DNA from: Rhineura floridana
Lineage: Eukaryota > Chordata > Lepidosauria > Squamata > Rhineuridae
Assembly (NCBI RefSeq): GCF_030035675.1
Contig: NC_084484.1
Location: 187,676,934-187,740,933, forward strand
Direction of reading: 5' to 3'
Length of the DNA: 64,000 bases
The translations under genes and the position numbers were made by a program. The notes under the pieces were generated by a model that had not been told where the DNA came from, searched no databases, and saw nothing but the letters and a program-made list of their open reading frames with translations. Position 1 is the stretch's first letter. The number at the start of each line of letters is the position of its first letter. Positions 10,760-20,878 of this stretch are shown here, in pieces.

Positions 10760-11797
10760 CAGAGCTTGGAAGATTGCTTTTAAAAAGTAATAAATTACAG
10801 TTACAATTGCATGGCCCAAAAATGTAGTAATTACCATTACAATTGTGATTGCTCTGAAAGTAACTGATTACTTTACTTTTTCTCGAAAGTAATCAGTACA
10901 ATTACATTTCAGTTACTTTTAAAAAAACAACACCTACAATGTGCTGGCCTTGGCTGCTGCACATCTAAAACAACATTAAAAATAAACACACACATACAGA
11001 GGTAGTAGAATAATTCTTTTTATCCATGATAGCAATGGCGGTCTCTCCGCTGGTAAGGGAGGTTGGGAGGGAGGCAGAGGCCACTACTCAGATCTTTGCA
11101 TGTCAAACTGAGTGCAACCCACCCTCAGCCAGCAAACATAATCTCTCTCACTTAACCACCTCCGAGACCCTGCCCTGCCACCAACTAAGGGACACTCACT
11201 CAAGCAAACATATTCCCCTGAGATGCAGAAAAGTTAAAATACTGCAAATGCAGCACAGTAGCCAGAGAGGGTGGTGGAGGCCACTTTGTGTGCCAAGTGC
11301 AAACACACACACACACACATACGTTGTCATCTTTCACCTCCACAGTTCTTTATCTCCATTCTGCTGCTGCCTCCTTCTCCTCCTTTATCCATGTTCTTGC
11401 CCTCCAGCTCCTTTCCCCCTCCACTCCATTCTTCACCACCACCACCCATTTTTTAAACAATTGTTTTCTCCGCTCCACCCCGTCTCACTCTCCGCCTCCT
11501 CCCTCGTCGCCTCCTACCCATCCACAGAGCACGAGGGAAGAGCGACACTGCACAGAAGCCCAGTTTGAGGCACATGATTTTCATCCACAAATCAGAGGAG
11601 CAGAAGACTTCCCCTGCTCCCCCCCACAAGTAATGCCCAAAAGTAATTCTGGAAACGTTACAATTACTCCACAAAAGTAGTAAAATTACTCCTAGTTCCA
11701 TTACAATCAAAATGGAAAGGAATTACCCACTCGTTCCTCAAAAAAGTAATGAATTACAAGTAATTCGTTATTTGTAAGAAATTACTTCCAAGCTCTT
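10760..11797. mobile_element. hAT-like DNA transposon, non-autonomous, 1038 bp
   Basis: Ends are inverted: CAGAGCTTGGAAG at the left, and AAGAGCTTGGAAG when the right end is read in reverse. The next 50-100 bases at each end are rich in short 'gtaattac' motifs that also pair. The 8-bp sequence gtcaagaa flanks both ends (10752-10759 and 11798-11805), as expected of hAT. The middle holds an (AC)n run near 11,304 and pyrimidine-rich DNA. No transposase frame is present. Confidence 0.8.
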
Positions 11798-11805
11798 GTC
11801 AAGAA

Positions 11806-12237
11806 ATGAAACACCTGCCTGGAGGGGACTTTAGCCTCAGAGAATTTTTTTATTGAAATGCTTTCAGCATTCTTGAAAAAATGTTTTGAAGTACCAGCTT
11901 GAGGCCAACCTCATCTCTTGCTCTTCCATTGCAGTTGCTGATGCCGCTACTCTTATTTTATAGCTGCGTCAGCACCAAATTTTAAAAACAGGTTTTTCTT
12001 CTTCTGCGCAGCAATATCGACCAAACGGGGATCATATTGTAAATGTGGTTATGATGTCATGACGCCATGTAGCAAATAAGATTCGTTGGGTGATGATATC
12101 ACAAAGCCACTTTCCACCGCCATCCCTCCTCTCCATCAGCCCCAAACATCTGTAGGGCAACAGGTTGGTCCTAAGGGTTTTATTATTATGCCTGCAGTGG
12201 GTTTTGCATTGTGGTGCAACGGTTGCTGCTTAGAACC
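11806..12237. other. No gene seen
   Basis: A/T-rich, no coding frame and no repeat I can name. Confidence 0.4.
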
Positions 12238-12245
12238 CTCTAAGG

Positions 12246-12374
12246 CAGCCTTTCCCAACCAGTGTGCCTCCAGATGTTGTTGGACCACAATTCCCATCCA
12301 TTGGCAATGCTGTCTGAGGCTGATGGGAGTTGTGGTCCAACAACATCTGGAGGCACACTGGTTGGGAAAGGCTG
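12246..12374. mobile_element. Palindromic hAT-type MITE, 129 bp
   Basis: Almost the whole element is an inverted repeat: a 50-base arm beginning CAGCCTTTCCCAACCAGTG pairs with its complement at the right end. The 8-bp target duplication ctctaagg lies at 12238-12245 and 12375-12382. No coding capacity. Size, ends and duplication length fit a hAT MITE. Confidence 0.9.
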
Positions 12375-12382
12375 CTCTAAGG

Positions 12383-12959
12383 GCCGCCAGTCCAAACGCT
12401 GCTGCAGAAAGCTCTTCTCAAGACAACACTCTGCACAGGCAAAGTGGCATCTGAAAAAGTCATCCGCCAGTCTGTGGGTCTCCCAAATTAGCCAGCCCTG
12501 CACTTCCCTGAGGGTGGCTCTCTGGCACCAGCAGGTGGGTGGGCAGACACTCATGGCAAGACCATCCTGCTCCCATGGGGAAGAGCTCCCTGGGGCTGCT
12601 CATGACGGATGGGGGGCTCCCATATTTGGTCTATGAATGGGAGAGACAGCAGAGCACCATTCAGAGGCTTTGCCTCTTGGAGGGAGGGACGCAGCTTCCA
12701 TCTTGGTTAGGCGTACCAGAGCATGAAGTGCATCAGATGCTGTACAGCCCAGAATTTTATAATTACATTGGTGGTCATCATAAAATTGATCCAGTTGGCT
12801 GCAGTTACGGAATCAAACAGTACGGCAGACGTGCATGCACGCACATGCAACACTTGGATGCTCTCTGCAGCCTTGGAGGCAGCCAGTGAATGGCAAAGGA
12901 GAATCTGTCTTGTCTTTTATGCTCTCTAATCAGGAGAGTGACGACTGACTGTTGAGGGG
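12383..12959. other. No gene seen
   Basis: Short frames only, none with recognisable similarity. No clear repeat before the CR1 that begins near 12,960. Confidence 0.4.
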
Positions 12960-14012
12960 CCACCACCAATGAGGAGCCTGACTGGGGCAGGTTGGTCGTC
13001 GGTGGCTCTGCTTCGGACCGGAAGGAGGTTTCGAGTGGAGTGCCACAGGGTTCTGTCCTGGGGCCGATACTCTTCAACGTTTTTATCAATGACTTAGATG
13101 ATGAGGTGGAGGGAAGCCTTATGAAGTTTGCGGATGATACGAAACTGGGAGGGATAGCTAACACAATGGAAGACAGGAATAAAATCCAAAGGGACCTGGA
13201 TAGACTAGGAAATTGGGCTGAAATTAATAAAATGACATTCAATAAAGACAAATGCAGGATTCTGCATTTAGGCCACAAAAACAAAATGCACGGGTACAGG
13301 ATGGGAAATACCCGGCTTAGCAGTAGTGCGTGTGAGAAGGACCTTGGAATTGTAGTGGACTGCAAGTTGAACATGACCCAGCAGTGTGATGCTGCGGCAA
13401 AAAAGGCAAACGCGGTTTTGGGCTGCATAAACAGAGCTATAGTTTCCAGGTCGAGGGAAGTAATAGTCCCACTATATTCTGCATTAGTCAGGCCTCATCT
13501 GGAATACTGCGTTCAGTTCTGGGCGCCTCATTTTAAGAAAGATATAGACAAGTTAGAGTGGGTTCAGAAGAGGGCGACGAGGATGATAGCCGGTATGGAG
13601 AACAAGTCTTATGAGGAAAGGTTGAAGGAACTTGGCATGTGCAGTCTGGTGAAGAGAAGGCTGAGGGGTGACATGATTGCACTCTTTAAGTACCTGAAGG
13701 GCTGTCACATAGAGGAGGGTACAGATTTGTTCACTGCTGCCCCAGAGGGTAGGACTAGGTCTAATGGTTTTAAGTTGCAGGAGCGTAGATTCAGATTGGA
13801 AATTAGAAGGAACTTCTTGACAGTAAGGGCAGTTCGGCAATGGAACCGACTGCCTAGGGAGGTGGTGGGATCCCCTTCGCTGGATGTCTTCAAGCAGAGG
13901 CTGGACAGCTATCTGCGGGAGATGCTCTAGCTGTGGATTTCCTGGTGTGAGCAGGGGGCTGGACTCAATGGCCTACAAGGCCCGTTCCAACTCTATGATT
14001 CTATGATTCTAT
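12960..14012 (+). mobile_element. CR1 LINE, 3' third, 5'-truncated
   Basis: Encodes the RT palm and thumb: [16 protein letters not shown], the catalytic FADDTKLGG, CRILHLGHKN, VQKRATRMIAGMENKSYEE and LPREVVGSPSLDVF. The frame is open from 12,992 to the stop at 13,930. The 3' UTR runs 'ggactcaatggcctacaagg' and ends in CR1 'attctatg' repeats at about 13,990-14,010. It belongs to a different CR1 subfamily from copies A and B, whose tails are 'ttcttatg'. Confidence 0.95.
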
Positions 14013-14194
14013 GGTGCTAGTCACACATGGGGTAGAAGAGTGCAGAAAGGGGTGGGATTCCTTCCTCACCCCACACCCACCCACCCACCTGTGTTTGCTG
14101 GCTGCTAGTCCCCTGCTCAGCCACTCACTCCCGGGGGTGCTGCTGCCTGTCTGGCTTCACCTCCTGCAGTCACATTTCCAGCTTTTGTAAATCA

Positions 14195-14325
14195 GGGATG
14201 GGGTATCTCTGGCCTTCCAGATGTCCTTGGGCTACAGATCCCATCAACCCTGACCACTGGCCCTGCTCCCTGGGGCTGATGGGAGCTGGAGTCTGGCGAC
14301 ATCTGGAAGGTCTCTTCTCTGATGA
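14195..14325. repeat. MITE, imperfect palindrome
   Basis: 'ccttccagatgtccttggg' and 'gatcccatcaaccctga' on the left pair loosely with 'gctgatgggagctgg' and 'gacatctggaagg' on the right. Same body type as the MITEs at 12.2 and 23.6 kb, but older. Confidence 0.55.
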
Positions 14326-15039
14326 TGACCAGTTCCAGGTTGGCCAACCTACCCCCCCCCAATGGTGAGGCTGTTTCGACTAAGCCATAAGTGGCTGGCA
14401 TCAGATAAAGATGATGTTGCAGCTGGGCCAAAAGGACGTGCAGCCACTCTGCTGATCAGCTGTGCATGAAGGCCCAAGGGATCCGTGGATCGTCGGGACT
14501 TCCAAGGCGCAACTCAGGCGCATGCGTTTGCCTGCATGGGTTGACTTCATAGCACACGGGTGAAATCAGGTCACCTGATACTGCTATTGTGACATCAGGT
14601 GAATGACAGGTGGTTGCCCCCGCCCACCTGTCACACTTGGCCCACGGGGGGGCGGAGATGAGGATCACTTTCTTACCCTGATGTAATCTTTAGCAAACTG
14701 ATTTCTCATACTCCCATCCTTGCTTAGCCAAACACTGATTTCTCAGTCCCCAAATGTATCTGATTCCTATTATATGAAAATATCCAGATGTGGTTTATAC
14801 ATATTTACAATTTTACATAACATAAATAAATACTTTTTAAAAACACTTGGGTTGGCTGAAATCCATGCAGTGAGAGTTTGACCAACCCACCCAGGAGGCC
14901 TTAAAATATTATATTGTTTTAAACTGTGAAAAACTGGGAACACAATCTAATTTCACGTTACAATTAAAAATGAGGCATTACACGTTATTTATTGACAAAG
15001 AAAATTGACCTGGGCATCTTGTCTACATCTGAAACAGCA
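14326..15039. other. No gene seen
   Basis: No coding frame of interest. The stretch becomes A/T-rich after 14,690. Confidence 0.4.
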
Positions 15040-15145
15040 GGGAGCAATGGCTACTAGCCACGCTGGCTATGTTCTCCCTCCACTCTCGGAGCCAGGATGC
15101 CTCTGAATGCCACTTGCTGGGAGTTGCGCTGCAGTTGCACTCACG
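15040..15145 (+). mobile_element. CR1 3' end, left part (split by a hAT element)
   Basis: 'ggctactagccacgctggct' and 'gccaggatgcctctgaatgcc' match the 3' UTR of CR1 copies A and B (6525-6600). The rest of the same 3' UTR resumes at 17,403, after the hAT insertion. Confidence 0.8.
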
Positions 15146-17402
15146 TAGGGTTGCCATATTCCAGTTCCACAAATCCGGGCAGGTTAATTTGCATATTGTG
15201 TAAAGTATTTGCATATTATGCAAATTATTTGCATATTATCTGCATATTATGCAAATATTTGCATATTAATATTTGGATTGTCCAGTTGTTTTGTTTTTGT
15301 GCCTAGGAATTACCACCAAAAACTGGGGAAAGATGTGAGAAATCTTTTTTTTTTTAAAGCAACATTTTCAGCCTTAAATGCCTAGACTCTAGTTTCCAAC
15401 ACTATGGAGTATTTATTGATTGATTAAGAGGATTTATATCCTGCCCTTTTGCTGTTAAAAACAGAGCTCAGCACAGCTTACAAATATAATAAAAACAATA
15501 AAAATACACAATCAATATAAAAACATAAAAAACACAAAATAGCAACAAACATAAAGTAAGTCAGGGCAGCAGTACGGTTAACCATATACGATATATTTCA
15601 AAGATGTGGTGGGTGGAGAAAAAAAAAGCCAAAATGTTAGGAAAAGGAGTCTTTCACACCACATGCTCAGTTCTAAATACTGTTGCAGCAAGTTTTACAA
15701 GTTCCTCCAGTATTCCACTGGTGCAGGCACTCAGACATTCAAAGTATCTGTATGTTTCTTAGGTTTTATAAAGCAGAGCTTTGCTTAACTCAAAATTTAT
15801 TTTCCCTTTGATCAACCACATCTACACAGGTTCCATCTCCATACTCAAAATGAAACTGGGCCTGGAAGTGTGCAACAACCCCACACATACCTTGCTAATT
15901 AGATTACCAATGCCAGGATGTCTGTCTTATCGACTACTCTCCTGTTCTCCCCCCCCCCCCGAGCATCATGAAAGACCCAGTCCTGGGCTCAGAAAGAAAA
16001 TAAATATCTGGTCCTCTTCAAAGTATTGATAAGCCTCTTAATTATAAATTCTTGTTCTTATCACTAATGGGAGTTAATTATCTTGCATATGCTGCTGTTG
16101 CTTCTATGGCTGTAACGGAGTGAGGTTAAAGATAAGTGAAATGCAAATAGGAAAAAAACAACACAAAAGGCAGTAACACTTTCCTAAATGTAATACTATA
16201 CCAACCACAAGAAGATTCCCATGAGTAAGGCAGAAAACTAAGCATCTCACAACCAGTCAGGATTCCTAACTGAAAACCAAAAATATGATAAATGAAGAAA
16301 TATTTATATAAGCATGACTATCAAATATATTTATTATTTACACAAACGGTAAAGATATTTATAGTGCAATCCTAGGTTTATTTATTCAGAAGCAAGTCCC
16401 AGCATATTCAGTGGGGCTTACTCAAACAGGGACAGAAATGCAACCTCAAGTGATAAGCAACTTCATTCACACAACCCAAAATTCAGAATCATGCCACTTT
16501 ACGCTGTTTTGCAACTGTTTATACTTGTTTTTATGGTTATTGGATTTTAAATGGCTTTATTTCTTGTTGTGAGCTGCCTTGGTTTCCCACCCTACCTCAC
16601 AGGGGTGTTGGAAAGACTCCATACACACACATGCACACACTGCAGATGTATAAATACATACAGCCCATATAATAGTTTATTGTCAAACCAGTTGGTCATT
16701 GCAGAAAAATCAGTGTTAGTTTAAAAAAATCAGTATTACTTTCCTACAGAATAAAAACTGTAATACCTAAGTAAGCCCTGCCTACTTGCTTTAAAATAGG
16801 ACTGGAGGGCACAAACACAATTCTTTTTTACATTCACTCCAAAGTCCCATTGATTTTCAGCACATTCATAACCATGTCTACTCAAAAGTAAATCCTATTG
16901 AATTCAATGGGATTTACTCTGGGCATATGGGATTAGCATGCTTTTACCCCCACAAAAGCAAGTATTGGGAAGGTTTTGAAAACACTGCCCAGGATCTGAC
17001 TACACACAAGAGGGGAAAAAACTGAAATGTATATACTTACCCAATTTATGAGATTTTCAGATAAATGGGGGGGGCACCATTTTGTTTTCTAGACACTGCC
17101 TCAGGTCAATGAAACTAAAACACAATCCTGGCTTCTCTGATTGGCTGCAATGCTGAATGGCGGGGTCAAAGCTATGAAGTGCTATAGTACTGTATACAGT
17201 GTACTGTTTAAAGAAAGATTTAACAGTCGTGGGGGCGGCTGACGTTTTTCTGTATATCTCCAGAACCGGACCACCTAGAAACTTAATTTTTTTTTTTAAA
17301 TTAAAGGTGAGAATCCGGGCCACCTAAGGGGCTAGCCGGGCTCCGGGTGGCATGCAAAGAATCCGGGTAAAACCCGGCTAACCGGGCAATATGGCAACCC
17401 TA
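15146..17402. mobile_element. hAT-like DNA transposon, 2257 bp, no transposase
   Basis: Perfect 15-bp terminal inverted repeats: TAGGGTTGCCATATT at 15146-15160 and its complement at 17388-17402. The 8-bp target duplication cactcacg lies at 15138-15145 and 17403-17410, diagnostic of hAT insertion. It sits inside a CR1 3' UTR. No transposase frame is present, so it needed a partner. Subterminal sequence is rich in ccggg motifs at the right end and octamer-like motifs at the left end. A diverged relative in inverted orientation lies at 29.2-30.8 kb. Confidence 0.9.
15187..15264. repeat. Cluster of six octamer motifs
   Basis: Four ATTTGCAT (15187, 15207, 15227, 15257) and two ATGCAAAT (15218, 15249) perfect octamers occur in 78 bases just inside the hAT left end. 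ATTTGCAT is the binding site of POU/Oct proteins. Spacing is roughly 8-20 bases. Confidence 0.75.
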
Positions 17403-17520
17403 CACTCACGTCCTGCTTGTGGGCTTGTCCCAAGAGGGATCCTGTTGGAGGCTGGCCTATGAGGGGCCCCTTTGGCCTGATCGAGCTGCTGAAGGGCTCT
17501 TCTTGCATTTTTATGTAGCA
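17403..17520 (+). mobile_element. CR1 3' end, right part
   Basis: Continues the CR1 3' UTR broken by the hAT element: 'cactcacgtcctgcttgtggg', 'ggcccctttggcctgatc' and 'gggctcttcttgc'. Confidence 0.8.
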
Positions 17521-18449
17521 TCGCCCCACACCCCATCCATCCTGGGTCATCAGTTTGCTCCTGCAGAGGCTGGGGAAATGCCTAGCAAATGACCTTACTG
17601 TTGCGCGCCTCCCCAATCTCCCAGCCGTGAGATTTCAGGGGTCCCTGCACTCCTCCAGGGTTTGGTTTCCTTTGGGGAAGAAGGTCAGCAGAGACTGCAG
17701 TGTCTTTATGAAAGGATGGAGGGGTTCAATGCATCAGCAGTCCAATATCCAGCTTTTCCATCTGGGTTGCAGGAGGCACCCCAAAGGCCATGGTGCAGAG
17801 AGCCAGTCTCTCTGCCTGCCTTCAGTCTCCCAGCATTCTCTAGACACATTCAAACTACAAGCCTCTGCTGGGCTCCAGGAAGGGGGGGGTGCTCTCCTGA
17901 AGAGTTTCAATAACAAAAGGGTCTTCCTGGCCCATTCACCATTGCTGGGCAACTGATAGGCCCATTATCTTACCTGGCCACTCTATTTGTTTAACAAAGG
18001 AAATTAATCTGGTCAGCAGAGCGAGCCCCAAGGCACGGGATTCCAAATCAGAGACTAGAAAGGGGACCCACAGGAATCATCCATCCTAACCCCCATGCTC
18101 ATAACATTACTTTTTCGAACTACAATGTACTGGGCAGACTGGGGGGGATGTAGTTTGGGGTTACTGACGTGTCACCCCATAAGATGCATTTCACGCAAGC
18201 AAACCTTTGGGTGTGTTTCTAGCACTGGGTGCTTAGTTATGGGTGGCCAGAGATACCTCATCTTGACAAAAGACTTCTAAAAGTTTAAACTAACGATACG
18301 CATATCTGGATGATGGAATTGTGTGTCCTTGTTTCATGAGAAAACAAAGCCTCTTCACACAGATCTGCATGCTATTCTGGGCATGGTTTTGTTTTGCTAA
18401 TGACCATTATTCATAAGATCTTAGGAAACTACACCAAATCAGAGCCTTG
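17521..18449. other. No gene seen
   Basis: Short frames without recognisable similarity. No clear repeat structure. Confidence 0.4.
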
Positions 18450-18605
18450 GTCCATCTTGCTAGGCATTGTCTACCTAGACTGGCAGGAGCTCGCCGGGGT
18501 TCCCGGCAGGGGGCCTCTCCCAGCCCTACCTGGAGATGCTGCCATTGGGGATTGGACCCGGGGCCTTCTGCACATGCAGCAGGTGCTGTGCCACTGAGCC
18601 ACTGC
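18450..18605 (-). repeat. tRNA-derived SINE
   Basis: Same unit as at 7640: 'ctacctagactggcagg', 'cccagccctacctggagatg' and, near the right end, the tRNA-like head with 'ggggattggacccgggg' as a decayed B box. Confidence 0.65.
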
Positions 18606-18689
18606 CATTCCTCATCTATGGTACTATTCTCACAATGAAATGATGCATCATTATTTAAGACAGAGTATAATTATGTACTCACAAAAAAG

Positions 18690-18752
18690 CCTCTCTCTCT
18701 CTCTCGTTCTCTCCCTGTCTCTCTCTGTATGTGTGTGTGTGTGTATGTGTGT
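18690..18752. repeat. (CT)n then (TG)n microsatellite
   Basis: A ctctctct run at 18,690-18,726 passes directly into tgtgtgtg at 18,729-18,752. Confidence 0.9.
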
Positions 18753-18791
18753 ATGTCAGTTAAAAATGCCAGTAGCTTCCCTAACTGGGTA

Positions 18792-18994
18792 CAGTAGGGC
18801 CCCACTCATATGGCGGGTTATATTCCAGACGCCTGCCTAAAAGCGAAACCCGCTGAAAAGCAGAACTCATACAATAGAATGGTGCCTGATGCCTGAACAA
18901 CGCTGTAAAAGGGAAACAAGCGCCGTATGAGTGGGGCCTTACTCTAATTGAAAGCCTCTGTATTAGCGGAACGCTGAAAAGCGGGGCCCTACTG
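18792..18994. mobile_element. Tc1/mariner-type (Tigger-like) MITE, 203 bp
   Basis: Terminal inverted repeats CAGTAGGGCCCC and its complement at the right end, each flanked by TA (18790-18791 and 18995-18996), the target duplication of the Tc1/mariner superfamily. Internal arms also pair partly ('ccccactcatatggcg' with 'cgccgtatgagtgggg'). No coding capacity. Confidence 0.8.
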
Positions 18995-19087
18995 TACAAC
19001 CAAATGGTCGCTCTCATCTTCCTTCTATTAAGCTTGAAAAACCAGAAGTACTCTTGGAGACGTCACTACGTGCTTTGCCACTTCCAT

Positions 19088-20028
19088 TCAGAACTTCTTT
19101 TGAGACAAAAACCTGCCAAGGGCCTTGCGGATGTCTTTGGTTTTGATGCTGTAGATGACGGGGTTCAGCACCGGAGGGACAAGAAGGTAGACGTTGGCCA
19201 TGAGGGAGTGGACAAGAGGAGGAGTGTGCTTGCCGAACCTGTGTGCCATGGACACGCCAAGCACTGGAGTGTAACAGAGCAGGACCGCACAGATGTGGGA
19301 GATGCAGCTGTTCAAGGCCTTGAGGCGCCCTGGAGGCCATGCTCAGCACAGTCTTGAGAATCATCATGTAGGACAAGACGATAAACAAGGAATCAAGTCC
19401 AAATGTAGAGAGTACAACAAACAGACCATTCTGGTTGTTAACCGTTGTGTCTGCGGCAAGGAAGCCAGATTAAATTGGGGTGCAAGCAGTAAGGATGAGC
19501 CAGCACATTGGACCTGCAAAATGGCAGCCCCCTCAGGAGAAACGGCAATGTGGCCATGAGAATAACACTCCGCAGGGCAATCCCCGAGCCTATCAGGGCA
19601 ATCCTGTAGTTAGTCAGGATGGTGGTGTACTGCAGTGGGTTGTAAATGGCGAAGAAGCGGTCCAGCGCCATGGCCCACAGGACCCCAAAGTCCATGATGG
19701 AGAAGCAGTGGATGAAGAACATCCGGCTGAGACAGGCGTTGAAGCCAAACTCCCCGGTGTCAAACAGGAAGACCTTCAGCACCATGGGGAGGGTGGAGAG
19801 AGACACCCCCAATTCACTCACAGCCAGCATGCAGAGAAAAAGGTTCATGGGCTTATGCAGGCTGTGATCTTTCGCAATCACAAGGAAAACAGCACTATTT
19901 CCCAAAACAGCAATAGCATAGACGAAGCAGAAAAGGATGGAGACCCAGATGTTTCTGGCCTCTAATCCTGGGATGCCCGTCATGAGGAATGTTGGAGGAA
20001 GGAGGCTCTGGTTCCCAAGTAGTTCCAT
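19088..20028 (-). pseudogene. OR51-like class I olfactory receptor pseudogene
   Basis: Olfactory receptors are seven-helix G-protein-coupled receptors. From Met 20,028 the frame reads TFLMTGIPGLEARNIWVSIL (class I N-terminus), LGNSAVFLVIAKDHSLHKPM (TM1 to loop 1), then MALDRFFAIYNPLQYTTILT (TM3 to loop 2), all typical of OR51. Near 19,452, after a conserved LHPNLI..PC block, the frame shifts. ADTTVNN..GLFVVLSTFGLDSLF (TM5) follows in a second frame, and a second shift near 19,333 loses a few bases in loop 3. The third frame gives LKALNSCISHICAVLL (TM6) and PPVLNPVIYSIKTKDIRKAL (TM7). All seven helices are still readable, so death is recent. It lies on the 3' side of the globin genes and on the same strand. 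Confidence 0.92.
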
Positions 20029-20224
20029 GAAGAAGAATATGCCCTCTTCCAACACCTGCGTGTACACCTAAATACACTGATTAACACAGCAGCTGAGCTT
20101 CCTGATTGTTTGGACCTACATCAAAGATGGTGGGGAGAGACCTGTATTAATGGTGATTATGGTATTTCTATGGTGTTACTTTGGGTAGAGACACACTTAT
20201 GGTTGTGTCATTTCCAATGTGTTT

Positions 20225-20480
20225 CCACCTCTCTTCTGAAAACAGGGACACATGACGGTAGTCAAACTCCACCCTTTTTACTCTAAAACCTAGTTGGATC
20301 AGATTAAGTTCCTTTCAGACAAATTTCACAACTGATTGGTAGATCAATCCATTTGTCTTCCAGGTGTGGAAATGCTTTGCTGCATGCTCAGGCAGAGACA
20401 GTGATTGGCCCAACGCTTTGCTGTGGGCGTTCCTTAAAGGACTGAAGTCAGTAGTGGGGAAGGGAGGTGTGGCTAGCCAA
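20225..20480 (-). repeat. Unclassified dispersed repeat, copy 1
   Basis: Read on the - strand this stretch matches 56,080-56,300: 'accaatcagttgtgaaat', 'aggttttagagtaaaaaggg', 'ctgttttcagaa'. The two copies lie near the 5' ends of the two olfactory receptor pseudogenes. Family unknown to me. Confidence 0.6.
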
Positions 20481-20819
20481 GGACAGAGTCGCTGCAAGAC
20501 ACTGCCAGAAAAGCCATTCTGGCTGCTTTCAAAGTGACTAGTGTGCCTACAGCCTTTGAGTCATGAATCTTTACTCATCAGTGAGGCTCTGTGGACTGAT
20601 AATCAACCAGGTGTGTTTGTAAACGCAAGTGCCCCTGATTCCTCACGAGGCGGTGGCATTGATGCTATGGCATCACCTTCCCAATGAAGTCGCTGGGACT
20701 TCTAATGCCAGTGCTCTGTGTAGTTGGGAAAATGACCCCCCCCCAGGAGCTGGATCAGTCTTTGCCAGCCCGTTCCCTTCTCCCGCCCCAAGTGCTGGAT
20801 ATGCTCTTACGATGCAGGG

Positions 20820-20878
20820 GGAAGACACACTTTGCCACACAAAGGAGGGCTGGGATCTCTTCTCGATCATCCCAGAGA
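20820..20878 (+). repeat. Short CR1 fragment
   Basis: 'tttgccacacaaaggagg' and 'gggatctcttctcgatcat' match the CR1 segment at 1153-1190. Confidence 0.5.
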
